Positions 26,003-34,017 of a DNA stretch of 64,000 nucleotides are shown here, piece by piece; position 1 is the first letter of the stretch, and the number at the start of each line of letters is the position of its first letter. The notes below the pieces were generated by a model. It saw nothing but the letters and a program-made list of their open reading frames with translations. It was not told the DNA's origin and made no database searches. The stretch is taken from NCBI RefSeq assembly GCF_034048115.1, contig NZ_CP139145.1, positions 2,480,001 to 2,544,000 on the forward strand, in the 5' to 3' direction. The position numbers were made by a program, and so were the translations under genes. The stretch comes from Pseudarthrobacter sp. IC2-21. GTDB taxonomy: Bacteria; Actinomycetota; Actinomycetes; Actinomycetales; Micrococcaceae.

Positions 26003-26465
26003 TTGTTACAGATTACGCAGACGTGCGATGCCGCGTCGATTCTGTCTAATTTGGAGGGCCATGTTGTGCTCTCTGCCGAGCATGCCGGCGACACCCGGGC
26101 GGCGCTGGTCGAGCCTGTCGGCTGCGAAGGCGCCTGCCCGGACTGCGGTGTGCTGTCGTCTCGGGTCCAGGCCCGCCCGATCCACCGCGTCCGGGATGTC
26201 CAGTGCGGCGGAGCCCCGCTGGAAATCCGGGTTCGGAAGCGGCGGCTGGCCTGTTTGGAACCGGAGTGTCCGCGGCGGTCGTTCGTGCAGACCACCGATG
26301 AAATTCGGTTGCGGTCCCGGCTGACCAGCATGCTGGTGGCTGGCATTGTCGCCGGGCTGTCCACTGAGCTGCGTGCCGTCTCCGGGGTCGCTGCAGCCGC
26401 CGGCCGTGTCATGGACAACAGTCATGCGCGTCACCGCTGACACGGCCGTCCTGGACGGGGGCGTG
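26003..26465 (+). pseudogene. ISL3-family transposase, 5' fragment
   Basis: A TTG start (after GGAGGA) opens a frame with the ISL3 N-terminal zinc-binding pattern: CEGACPDCG, then RLACLEPECPRRSF. The frame closes at 26440, but the homologous sequence continues in the next frame as VSWTTVMRVTADTAVLDGG, meaning one extra base near 26405-26412. The IS21-family element then interrupts the gene within GGV, and the next codons (DEHRFRR) lie on the other side at 29112. Non-functional. Confidence 0.75.
26460..26465. repeat. 6-bp target-site duplication, left copy (GGCGTG)
   Basis: GGCGTG directly precedes the left inverted repeat; the same six bases follow the right inverted repeat at 29106-29111. 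Removing the element and one copy rejoins the ISL3 transposase frame as DGG-VDEHRFRR, which confirms the insertion point. Confidence 0.9.
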
Positions 26466-26477
26466 TGGCAGATAGCT
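26466..26477 (+). repeat. Left terminal inverted repeat of the IS21-family element
   Basis: TGGCAGATAGCT, exact reverse complement of 29094-29105. Confidence 0.9.
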
Positions 26478-26608
26478 TGAGTTGGTACGCGTGTTCCGGG
26501 TTGTTGGTATTGCTGTTCCGGTGAGTTGGTACTGTCGTGGCCGCTGGGTGATGCGCTGTGGGTGAGGCGGTGCACTGGGCGCCGCCTTTTCCTATGTGAG
26601 GAGGCAGC

Positions 26609-28222
26609 ATGGCCGATTTCAAGGCCATCATGACCTTGGCTGTTGCTGGTCGGAGCTATGACGAGATCGTCGCGGTGGTGGGGTGTTCACGTCGTGACGT
26701 GGCCGCGGCGAAGAAGACGATTGCGGCGTACGGATTTACCGCCGGGCAGATCGGGGCGATGTCTCCGCAGGAGATCGCCCGGTTGTTTCCCGATGGCCGG
26801 AAGAGGGTCACGGAGTTATACGAGCGCCCGGATTTTGATCGGGTGCTGGCCTCGATGCGGGAGAACCGGCACTTCACCCTTCAGCAGGCCTGGAGCAGGT
26901 ATCTGGCGTCGGCCGCCGCGAACGGCGGGAAGAAGTACGGGTATTCACAGTATTGCGCCCTGTTCGCCGACCATGCCCGGGTGAGCGATGTGGTTGCGAC
27001 TCTGCACCACGAGCCGGGCCGGGCGATGCTGGTGGACTGGGCCGGTGACACCCTGGAGGTCGTGGACGCGGTCACTGGGGAGGTGACCGGTGTCTACCTG
27101 TTCGTGGCGGTGCTGCCGTATTCCGGTGCGGTGTTCTGCCATGGGTACACGGACATGACATCGGCGTCCTGGATTGCCGCCCACGTGGCGGCTTTCTCTT
27201 TCTATGGTGGGGTCCCGCAGCTGGTGGTCCCGGACAATCCGGCGACCTCGACCCACCGGCCGAAGCGGGGCGAATCGGCCCGGGTGCTCAACCCCCGTTA
27301 CCAACAGCTGGCCGAGCACTATTCGACGGGGATCGTGCCGGCCCGGGTGAAACGCCCCCGCGACAAGGCCGCGGCCGAGTCGGCGGTGAACGTGGTGAAC
27401 AAGCGGGTGATCGGCTATCTGGCCGAGGAGGTCTTCACCACGGTGCAGGCCCTGAACGCGGCGATCGGGGCCCGACTGGTCGAGATTAACGAGCAGATTC
27501 CCCGGGCCGATGGGAGCACCCGGTGGGAACGCTTCACCGCCGATGAGTCCGGCCTGCTCCAGGCGCTGCCGGCCGACGGGTTCGATTCGGTGGAATGGAA
27601 GCAGCTCAAGGTCGGACGGAATTACCACGTCAGCTGCGATTCCCAGCATTACTCGGTGCCCTACACCTATGCGGGGCAGCTGCTGCGGGTTCGGGTCACG
27701 TCCACGACGGTGACCGTCTTCGACGGGGACCGGGTCATCTGTGAGCATGTCCGGCGGCAGGGCCGGAAGGGCCAGTATTCGACCGATGTCGCGCATGCCC
27801 CGACCCGGCACCGGGGTATCGACGGGTTGTGGTCCAAGCGGTGGTTCACGGACCGGGCCCGGGGCTTCGGGCCGGCCACCGAGGCGGTCATCGCCGGGAT
27901 CATCGACCGGCACGCCGTGGAGGCCCAAGGCTATCTGGACTGCCAGAACATCCTGGAGTCCCTGGGCAAGCGGAACAAGGCCCGCTTAGAGGCCGCCTGC
28001 CAGGTCCTGCTCGACACCGGTCAGGGCCCGGGAACCTACAGCACGATCAAGCGGATCATGGCCACGATCGATTCCGACACCAAGAAGCCCAGAACCATCA
28101 CACCGGCGGCGGCCACCCGCAAACCCGCTGGCGGCGCCGACCCCGGCGCAGGCCTCCAGGCGGCGGTGCACGTGCGCTCGGCCGAGCACTACCGCCGCGG
28201 CGGCCAGGGAGGACAGGGCTGA
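26609..28222 (+). CDS. istA: IS21-family transposase IstA
   Basis: 537 residues, normal length. An N-terminal helix-turn-helix region (about residues 15-45, YDEIVAVVGCSRRDVAAA) recognises the terminal repeats. The DDE catalytic core shows Asp in LVDWAGDTLEV near residue 143, Asp in VPDNPATS near 207 and Glu in AAAESAVNVV near 256. The C-terminal beta-barrel-like region has NYHVSCDSQHYSVPY. It starts at the ATG after GAGGAGG and ends in TGATG, overlapping istB by one base, the usual coupling in the family. Intact. Confidence 0.95.
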   Translation: MADFKAIMTLAVAGRSYDEIVAVVGCSRRDVAAAKKTIAAYGFTAGQIGAMSPQEIARLFPDGRKRVTELYERPDFDRVLASMRENRHFTLQQAWSRYLASAAANGGKKYGYSQYCALFADHARVSDVVATLHHEPGRAMLVDWAGDTLEVVDAVTGEVTGVYLFVAVLPYSGAVFCHGYTDMTSASWIAAHVAAFSFYGGVPQLVVPDNPATSTHRPKRGESARVLNPRYQQLAEHYSTGIVPARVKRPRDKAAAESAVNVVNKRVIGYLAEEVFTTVQALNAAIGARLVEINEQIPRADGSTRWERFTADESGLLQALPADGFDSVEWKQLKVGRNYHVSCDSQHYSVPYTYAGQLLRVRVTSTTVTVFDGDRVICEHVRRQGRKGQYSTDVAHAPTRHRGIDGLWSKRWFTDRARGFGPATEAVIAGIIDRHAVEAQGYLDCQNILESLGKRNKARLEAACQVLLDTGQGPGTYSTIKRIMATIDSDTKKPRTITPAAATRKPAGGADPGAGLQAAVHVRSAEHYRRGGQGGQG

Positions 28223-28989
28223 TGTTCACCAGTGAGGACCACGAGAAATTCCGGACCCTGCGCATCGCGCACCTGGCCGTGCGGTTCGAGGAACTGATCA
28301 CCGATGAGGCCAATGACGAGCTCACTCCCGAGCAGATCTTCCTCACTGCCGTGGACGATGCACTCCACCAGCGCCGGGCCCACCGGATCGACAAGCTCAT
28401 CCGGGCCGCCAGGTTCCCCATCCCGCAAGCCTCGGTCGCCGAGATCAACTACCAGGAAGGACGCGGCATCACCCCGGTGCGGATGAAACGCTATGCCGCC
28501 CACCAATGGCGCCAAGACCCCACCAACCTGCTCGTCATCTCCCCAACCGGTGGCGGCAAGACCTACCTGGCCTGCGCGATCGGGATCGCCGCCTGCCAGA
28601 GCGGACACACCGTCTCCTACACCCGAATGGACGACCTCGCCCGCCGGCTGGTCATCGCCCGCGGGGATGGCATCGGGCACCAAAAGCTCCTCAACGAGCT
28701 CTCCGACGTGGACCTCCTGGTCATCGATGACTTCCTCACCGTGGGCATCGACCCCGAAGCGGCCAACGACCTCTTCGCGGTCCTAGCCAACCGGGAACAC
28801 CGCCTGCCCACACTCATCGCTTCGCAGTCCGGCCCGGCCTACTGGGTCGAGGCCCTACCGGATCGGGTGGCCGCGGACTCGATCGTGAACCGGCTGGCCA
28901 ACAACGCCCGCCAAGTCAACCTCGGCGACGTGGACATGCGACAGCTCCGTGACGACAGGGCCCGGGCTCAACCGGACCACTGGGAATAA
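28222..28989 (+). CDS. istB: IS21-family helper ATPase IstB
   Basis: 255 residues. AAA+ ATPase related to DnaC: Walker A SPTGGGKTYLA near residue 110 (GGGKT form), Walker B DLLVIDDFL near 163, and ASQSGPAYW as sensor-type segment. It directs target choice and activates IstA. The start is the ATG at 28222 that overlaps the istA stop; upstream in-frame codons lie inside istA. A short untranslated part with the right-end repeats follows. Confidence 0.94.
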   Translation: MFTSEDHEKFRTLRIAHLAVRFEELITDEANDELTPEQIFLTAVDDALHQRRAHRIDKLIRAARFPIPQASVAEINYQEGRGITPVRMKRYAAHQWRQDPTNLLVISPTGGGKTYLACAIGIAACQSGHTVSYTRMDDLARRLVIARGDGIGHQKLLNELSDVDLLVIDDFLTVGIDPEAANDLFAVLANREHRLPTLIASQSGPAYWVEALPDRVAADSIVNRLANNARQVNLGDVDMRQLRDDRARAQPDHWE

Positions 28990-29093
28990 GCCCCACCCAG
29001 GACACGGTGCCGGCCCCGAGCAGGCAAGCGAAGGGCCGGTACCAAGTTCTCAGAATCCCAGTACCAACTACCCAGACCAGCAGTTCCAACAAC

Positions 29094-29105
29094 AGCTATC
29101 TGCCA
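29094..29105 (-). repeat. Right terminal inverted repeat of the IS21-family element
   Basis: AGCTATCTGCCA, reverse complement of the left end; followed by the second copy of the target duplication GGCGTG (29106-29111). Confidence 0.9.
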
Positions 29106-29433
29106 GGCGTGGATGAACACCGCTTCCGACGGGGTCAGATACCTGAAGGATGACGCCGGCAGGGTCACCCGGGTTGAGCCCCGGCCGATCGTGTTCACCG
29201 ACCTGGATATCGTGGATGGCCGCCGCGGCCAGGCGGTGCGGGACTGGATCGGGGCCCGGCCGCGCGGGTGGCGGAACAGGGTGGAACTGGTAGCGATGGA
29301 TATGTGGGCCATCCTCAGACTGCGCATCCATGCTTATCTGCGAAGGCCCATCAAGGCCCCGAAAGGCAAGATCAGGTGGCCTCCAACCTTCAAATACTCA
29401 GCTCTGCCAGCATTGCAACCGGATACGCGTTAG
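29106..29433 (+). pseudogene. ISL3-family transposase, central fragment after the IS21 insertion
   Basis: Continues the transposase interrupted at 26465: VDEHRFRR, then one extra G in a G run shifts the frame to VRYLKDDAGRVTRVEP, followed by FTDLDIVDGRRG and RNRVELVAMDM, all characteristic of ISL3 transposases. A short deletion is visible inside FTDL-DIVDG. After about 29305 the match fades and the frame ends at 29433; the C-terminal part and the right inverted repeat are missing. Bases 29434-29581 show no gene. Confidence 0.7.
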
Positions 29434-29581
29434 TAGCAGCGTACGTTGGTGAATCACGGCCTGGCGTTTGATGTGCTTATTGGAATTGCTGTAGCCGTGA
29501 CGATCCGGATACGGGGATGCGATTGGCCGTTGCACAATGAAGCGGTGTTCGCCACGCAAATATGGATGTACGCCAAGAAGC

Positions 29582-30817
29582 CTACTTAAGTGCCATATGG
29601 CCGTAAACGCTGCGAATGGATGAATCCGCTGCACGCACGCTGCAGTTGGCCACTGACCCTGTCAATGACACGCTAGGCGGCGTAACGTTTCGCCGCAGAT
29701 ATAGTGTCGGGTCGGAACCCCATGGCTGACGTACTGGATGGACGTAGCCCGAGATCAGAGTGTCTTTGACTGAATCGGTATCAGCTGCTGTCAGCTCATA
29801 CGTTTTTACGCCCCCATCATTTGGGCCGGAGCTGATGGGAAGGGCTATCAAATTGCCTATTGATTCCACTCGGTTAGCGGCTTGCCCCATTACCAGACCC
29901 GACGCGCCGTACAAGAGGGTGTTGTGGCGGATAATCACCTCACGGGGAGCACCATCGGGATCGGCGCTCCCGGAGGCTTTAATGTTCGCACCGAGGGGCG
30001 CTCCCGCGATGATATTATTTTCAATTGCTCCACCCCCTGAATAGATTGTGGGCATCAAGTAAATGTTGTGCATCTGCCCCTGACTGCCCGTCTTAGCTGC
30101 ATCGTGGATACAATTTGCGGCGACTAAGTAGTCGTGTGGAGCAGCGACCGCCCGGTCCGAGGCTGAAGTCGATAGTGGAGTCCGTTCACGAATAAGCAGA
30201 TTTGCGACCCCCCTAGTGCCCGAGACCTCATTGCCAACGAAATTCCAGCCTGTTCCGCCAAAGAAGTTCACGATGGCTTGCCCCGTCGTGTTGGTGGGAC
30301 TGTAGCCGAAACGGATGCCAGAAACGGTCCAGTAGTCGGCATCCTTAAGCGACAGGTATCCGTTGATACCAACATTCTCCTTGGGATACGCCTGAAGGTG
30401 GATTCCAGCGTTCATGGTTCCCGGACGAGCACCCCAGCCTACGCGCTCATCATAAATGCCCCCACGGACAACAATTACGTCCCCTGGTTTGGCAACTCTT
30501 ACTCCCCCCTGCACTGTGCGAAGAGGATGCTCTGAATCGGGCTCAGGACAGGTCGGCTGATTAGGCGGCAGCAGACCCGAGTCGAGGCAGGTAATGCGGC
30601 TATATTCGACATAGCCCCACCGCTGTTGTACACCTACGACGTCGGATCCCGCCGTTGACACGTAGATTGTCCGGCCACCCTGTGTTGGCAAGGTCAGGGT
30701 GCGTGTCCCAACGCCTTCATATTCGGGGGATGTGGCGGCGCTCGCGGGATTTGCGCCGCAGAGTCCGCCTAACAGCAGAAGTGCCAGCACACCAAGAACA
30801 GATCGTCGGATATTCAT
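29582..30817 (-). CDS. Secreted right-handed beta-helix (pectate-lyase-like) protein
   Basis: 411 residues with a standard signal peptide (RRSVLGVLALLLLGGLCGANPASA). The mature part begins IYVSTAGSD and LRTVQGGVRVAKPGDVIVVRGGIYDE, the opening of parallel beta-helix polysaccharide lyases and epimerases, and continues with repeated N-rich rungs (NFVGNEVSG, ANCIHDAA, ENNIIAGA, IRHNTLLYG). It probably binds or cuts an acidic polysaccharide; the catalytic residues of a specific lyase family cannot be assigned. Last gene of the minus polysaccharide operon, 162 bases after the glycosyltransferase; it may trim or degrade the polymer made by this locus, which is inference. Confidence 0.75.
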   Translation of the reverse strand: MNIRRSVLGVLALLLLGGLCGANPASAATSPEYEGVGTRTLTLPTQGGRTIYVSTAGSDVVGVQQRWGYVEYSRITCLDSGLLPPNQPTCPEPDSEHPLRTVQGGVRVAKPGDVIVVRGGIYDERVGWGARPGTMNAGIHLQAYPKENVGINGYLSLKDADYWTVSGIRFGYSPTNTTGQAIVNFFGGTGWNFVGNEVSGTRGVANLLIRERTPLSTSASDRAVAAPHDYLVAANCIHDAAKTGSQGQMHNIYLMPTIYSGGGAIENNIIAGAPLGANIKASGSADPDGAPREVIIRHNTLLYGASGLVMGQAANRVESIGNLIALPISSGPNDGGVKTYELTAADTDSVKDTLISGYVHPVRQPWGSDPTLYLRRNVTPPSVSLTGSVANCSVRAADSSIRSVYGHMALK

Positions 30818-30979
30818 ATGCTGAGTTTCTCATGTGGGGTACAAGCGGACCTATAGCAGGGAGATGAATACTGCACAATAAATAGTCTGCCCCGGTCTCG
30901 AACGTCGTAAAGCTGTTGCTGCGGAACAAATCCGGCTAGGACGATGGATGAGTCATAACGGTGATATCGGACTGGCTTA

Positions 30980-33232
30980 TCAAACATCCTTGCCGCGACT
31001 CGACAGCCAGTCTGCATGCATACGTCGGATGATGGCCAACGCGGAAACTGCATCGCCGACAGGTGACTTGTAGGCCAACGGCTGTTTGCTGAGCGGGCTC
31101 TCATCGTCAAGGAGTCCCCAGATGGGGCGACCGGACCCAAGATAGTCCGAATATTTAGAGGGAAGAAATGGGTTAATTTCGAGATGTTCGGTACGCATCA
31201 CATCGTTGACTAATAAAACGTCGAATCTTTTTGTCAAACTTAGGAACTCAAAATATGGTCGGTAACTCTCAATGACGACAATTTCCGTCAGCCCGAGACT
31301 GTCAACGGTGCGGGCCAGCTTGTCCGTTTCGTTAGTAAAAATATGGAGGCGCGTGTCACTCCGAACATCAACGGGTGCGTTGATCAAAGCCGTGAACACC
31401 TCATGGAGTGCTCTATTGTCGTAGAAATTGCCGAAGTAGGCGATATTGAACCGCGACAGAACCAGAGGATAGTCCGAGCGGACAAGGGTATAACTCTCCG
31501 CCGGCGGCGTTGGGTGAGGCCGGACAATTGCCTTTTGCAAGACCCACTTGCGCAATTTGGCATCCGGAATCTTTGTCAACATGAATTGCAACTGATTTTC
31601 ATTTGTGAAGATCAGCTCATCCGCTAAAACATAGGCAAGGAATTCGCACCAAACAAAAAGGCTGCGGCTCTTCGGAAGGGCATATCCTTTGCCAGCAACG
31701 CTCCTACTGAAGAAGTCAAACATCTGGTCTCTAATGATTTCGCCCGGTCGAAAATGACCCGATGCATCATGACTCAGCGGGTCCGAAAATTCCGCCGTCC
31801 AAACCGTTGCAGGATGCCGAATCTTAAACAACGCCGCTAGGAAGTGGGACCCGGGCCACTGAACTCGGCTGTACATGGTTCGGTAGCCGCCGTTACTGGC
31901 GTTAAGGCGCTCGGCCACAGCTATTCCCTTTGAAACGAACTCCATAATCTCCTTCCATCCTGCGAAGGAGGGCGGCGAGTCCACCTCAATGGAGTGCGCG
32001 ATGAAACGCCCCGCGATGGTCTTCAAATTTGAATCGACAGTTCGAACGTTGCCCATGTCACTATGGATAACATCCACAATATTTCCACGGTCAACTATTG
32101 CTTTAGCCGCAACGACGGCGCTGGTGTCAGCGTAGGGAGGGAAGCAGTAGCTTATCGCAAGGTGCTGCGCAGTCCCTTCGTTGATCAGAGTCCAGGGGAA
32201 GTCTTTGATTCCAGACGCATCAATGGCCGCGGTGACACTTGCCTGCTGCCCGGGGTGCATTTTCATGTAGCGCTTTATAAACTCAGCTTGAGCCTTACTC
32301 AACGCAATAACTAGGGCGTCCCCATGTTCATTATCCCACGTTCGCAAGTATTCGAGTTCTCGAATTACTGCTAAACGTTGTTCCACGGCAAAATGAAAGT
32401 CTTCCAATTGACGCGAAACCGAGTCATCACGGAGAACCCTGAAATAGGCTCCTTCCCGGTCCAAAGTGCCAACACTGGCGTCGAAATCTCGTCGTAAAGT
32501 TGCAGCAGCCATGAAACACACATCTTCGCCGCTCGCCAAGTTCTCCAAGTAACGAGTTTCCAGGAGTGCTTCAGTCGGGAACAGTTTGCAGGCGTTGAAG
32601 CCTACGATGCTCGGTGCAGAGGCAAGCTTAAAGTCATGTCCAGCATGGAACTGGATCTTTGCGTTCTGGGAACTGTTCGGGTCTTCCCTACCTGTTGCGT
32701 CGATGTTGATAATTGGTGCTATCACTACTCTCTGCGGTGATGCCTTGGACAGCAGCGCTGACAGGAACTTGGTTCCAACATAATCGTCGTCATCGACCAT
32801 CGTGAGGTAGCTGAAGCGTGCCGTCGCGATGCCCAGGTTCCGCGCCGCTCCCGCACTCGCTTGAGGCAGGTAAACCAGTCGGACAAGCAAATGTGGGTTA
32901 TCGTCCCGGAACGATCGCACTATCTGGCGAGTACCATCATCGGCGCCGTTCATTACAAGGATGATCTCGAACAGTTTGGTGTCGAGGTCCTGTTCCTCCA
33001 GAGATCTGAGACAGTGCCCAATTCGCTTCGCACCCTTGTAAGTGGCTATCACCACGGAGACGCCGAAGCGTTTGGTCGAAGTTCCCGAGCAAGCTCGCGA
33101 ACTAGAAAAGTGGTCAACCATTGCCTCTAAAGTTTCAATTTCCGCGTCGCGGGCGCCAGCGTCGAATAACATTTGTGAGCTGTAGTTTCCACTGGTTTCC
33201 TCTGTGAAAGGAAACACCGATTTTCGATTCAT
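30980..33232 (-). CDS. Two-domain glycosyltransferase (GT2 + GT-B)
   Basis: 750 residues from the ATG at 33232, which overlaps the upstream stop (ATGA); an in-frame start 57 bases earlier lies inside that gene. Residues about 55-270 are a GT2 domain: VSVVIATYKGAKRIGHCLRSL, VMNGADDGT and MVDDDDYVG. From about residue 360 on, a GT-B-like region follows (AISYCFPPYADTSAVVAAKAI, VWTAEFSDPLSH, IAYFGNFYDNRAL, LPSKYSDYLGSGRPIW). Such fusions can add two sugars or make a repeating disaccharide. No membrane segment. A+T-rich like the rest of this part of the operon. Confidence 0.8.
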   Translation of the reverse strand: MNRKSVFPFTEETSGNYSSQMLFDAGARDAEIETLEAMVDHFSSSRACSGTSTKRFGVSVVIATYKGAKRIGHCLRSLEEQDLDTKLFEIILVMNGADDGTRQIVRSFRDDNPHLLVRLVYLPQASAGAARNLGIATARFSYLTMVDDDDYVGTKFLSALLSKASPQRVVIAPIINIDATGREDPNSSQNAKIQFHAGHDFKLASAPSIVGFNACKLFPTEALLETRYLENLASGEDVCFMAAATLRRDFDASVGTLDREGAYFRVLRDDSVSRQLEDFHFAVEQRLAVIRELEYLRTWDNEHGDALVIALSKAQAEFIKRYMKMHPGQQASVTAAIDASGIKDFPWTLINEGTAQHLAISYCFPPYADTSAVVAAKAIVDRGNIVDVIHSDMGNVRTVDSNLKTIAGRFIAHSIEVDSPPSFAGWKEIMEFVSKGIAVAERLNASNGGYRTMYSRVQWPGSHFLAALFKIRHPATVWTAEFSDPLSHDASGHFRPGEIIRDQMFDFFSRSVAGKGYALPKSRSLFVWCEFLAYVLADELIFTNENQLQFMLTKIPDAKLRKWVLQKAIVRPHPTPPAESYTLVRSDYPLVLSRFNIAYFGNFYDNRALHEVFTALINAPVDVRSDTRLHIFTNETDKLARTVDSLGLTEIVVIESYRPYFEFLSLTKRFDVLLVNDVMRTEHLEINPFLPSKYSDYLGSGRPIWGLLDDESPLSKQPLAYKSPVGDAVSALAIIRRMHADWLSSRGKDV

Positions 33233-34017
33233 GCCGTTGGCCTCTTGTTCTTCCGAAAGCCCTGAGCGCCAGAACGCCTCCGCTCCCAAATCCTAAGGGT
33301 GAGTCGGCCCAGCTTTGACCGGGCCAGGGATTGGTACTTTCGCGTCAGCGCAGCATGCCGGTACTTGAGACGGGTCAGCTCCTCGCTCAGTTCCTTGACC
33401 TCAGTGCTGGACTCCTTGTCAGTCCCGACGCGTTCCCGTTTAAGCCTCTCCAAGAGGCCAATGTGCTTGGAGGTGAGCTCAAAAAGCAGCTGGTGTGCTA
33501 CGCCGTACTCCTCGGCCGCCAAGGAGGCATGCAACACATCGTAATCTATCCAAGCGATTGTCAGGCCGCTGCGAAAGCTGAAGCTGTCGTGAGTAGGGGC
33601 CTCCCCCGGGGCGCTCATCAAGATTGCTTGGTGTGCTGTTCCGGAAAAACCCGTCACTTGATGTCCGGCAGGCAAGCCGATGCTATCCAGCCTCAATAAC
33701 GATTCGTTAGCTGGCAGCCCAAAGGACCACAGAATGCGCGCTGACGAGCCGATACGAGATTCCTCAAGGAACTGTTGCATGAGTGCAAGACCACTTGGAA
33801 CGACCATAAACGCATCTACTACCGACGTTAGCTCGGACTCAAAATCCTCAACGCTACGAATGACGAGTATATCGGCATCGATGCTCGAGATATTCGGCTC
33901 TGCTTCGGAAGGTCCACATATAAGAGCGACCGTCTCTACAAGGTCAGCGAGATTATTGAAAGTGGCGGACCGGCATATATCCACGGGCCTTACGTCTGAC
34001 GCTCCGGATCGGGTCAC
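33229..34017 (-). CDS. Hypothetical protein with C-terminal coiled coil
   Basis: 262 residues, GTG start overlapping the wecC stop (TAGTG). The first 190 residues show alternating beta/alpha character (DADILVIRSVEDFESEL, ARILWSFGLPANESLL) without a recognised motif; residues about 190-235 are heptad-like and charged (EVKELSEELTRLKYRHAALTR), followed by a basic tail. Coiled-coil extensions in exporter-linked polysaccharide systems can tether or measure the growing chain; that role here is speculative. It overlaps the following glycosyltransferase by 4 bases. Confidence 0.55.
   Translation of the reverse strand: MTRSGASDVRPVDICRSATFNNLADLVETVALICGPSEAEPNISSIDADILVIRSVEDFESELTSVVDAFMVVPSGLALMQQFLEESRIGSSARILWSFGLPANESLLRLDSIGLPAGHQVTGFSGTAHQAILMSAPGEAPTHDSFSFRSGLTIAWIDYDVLHASLAAEEYGVAHQLLFELTSKHIGLLERLKRERVGTDKESSTEVKELSEELTRLKYRHAALTRKYQSLARSKLGRLTLRIWERRRSGAQGFRKNKRPTA

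Larger units (their letters stand above)
25902..26465 (+). mobile_element. ISL3-family element, left part of an interrupted remnant
   Basis: A probable left terminus GGGGCTCATCAACTATTAG is followed about 100 bases later by an ISL3-type transposase frame. The element is cut at 26465 by the IS21-family insertion and resumes at 29106 after a 6-base target duplication. No matching right inverted repeat was found downstream, so the right end appears deleted. Confidence 0.65.
26466..29105 (+). mobile_element. IS21-family insertion sequence, complete (2640 bp)
   Basis: Ends are a perfect 12-bp inverted repeat, TGGCAGATAGCT at the left and AGCTATCTGCCA at the right, beginning TG and ending CA as in the family. 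It is flanked by the 6-bp duplication GGCGTG. It carries intact istA and istB in coupled arrangement. Inside each end there are three copies of a short repeat related to GTTGGTACTG (left about 26479-26488, 26500-26514, 26523-26534; right, inverted, about 29037-29049, 29060-29070, 29081-29093), the multiple terminal repeats expected as transposase-binding sites. All parts look functional, so this is a recent insertion. Confidence 0.93.

Noticed and set aside
29113..29433. Independent gene of 106 codons
   Set aside because: Its sequence is the frameshifted centre of the ISL3 transposase, not a separate gene.
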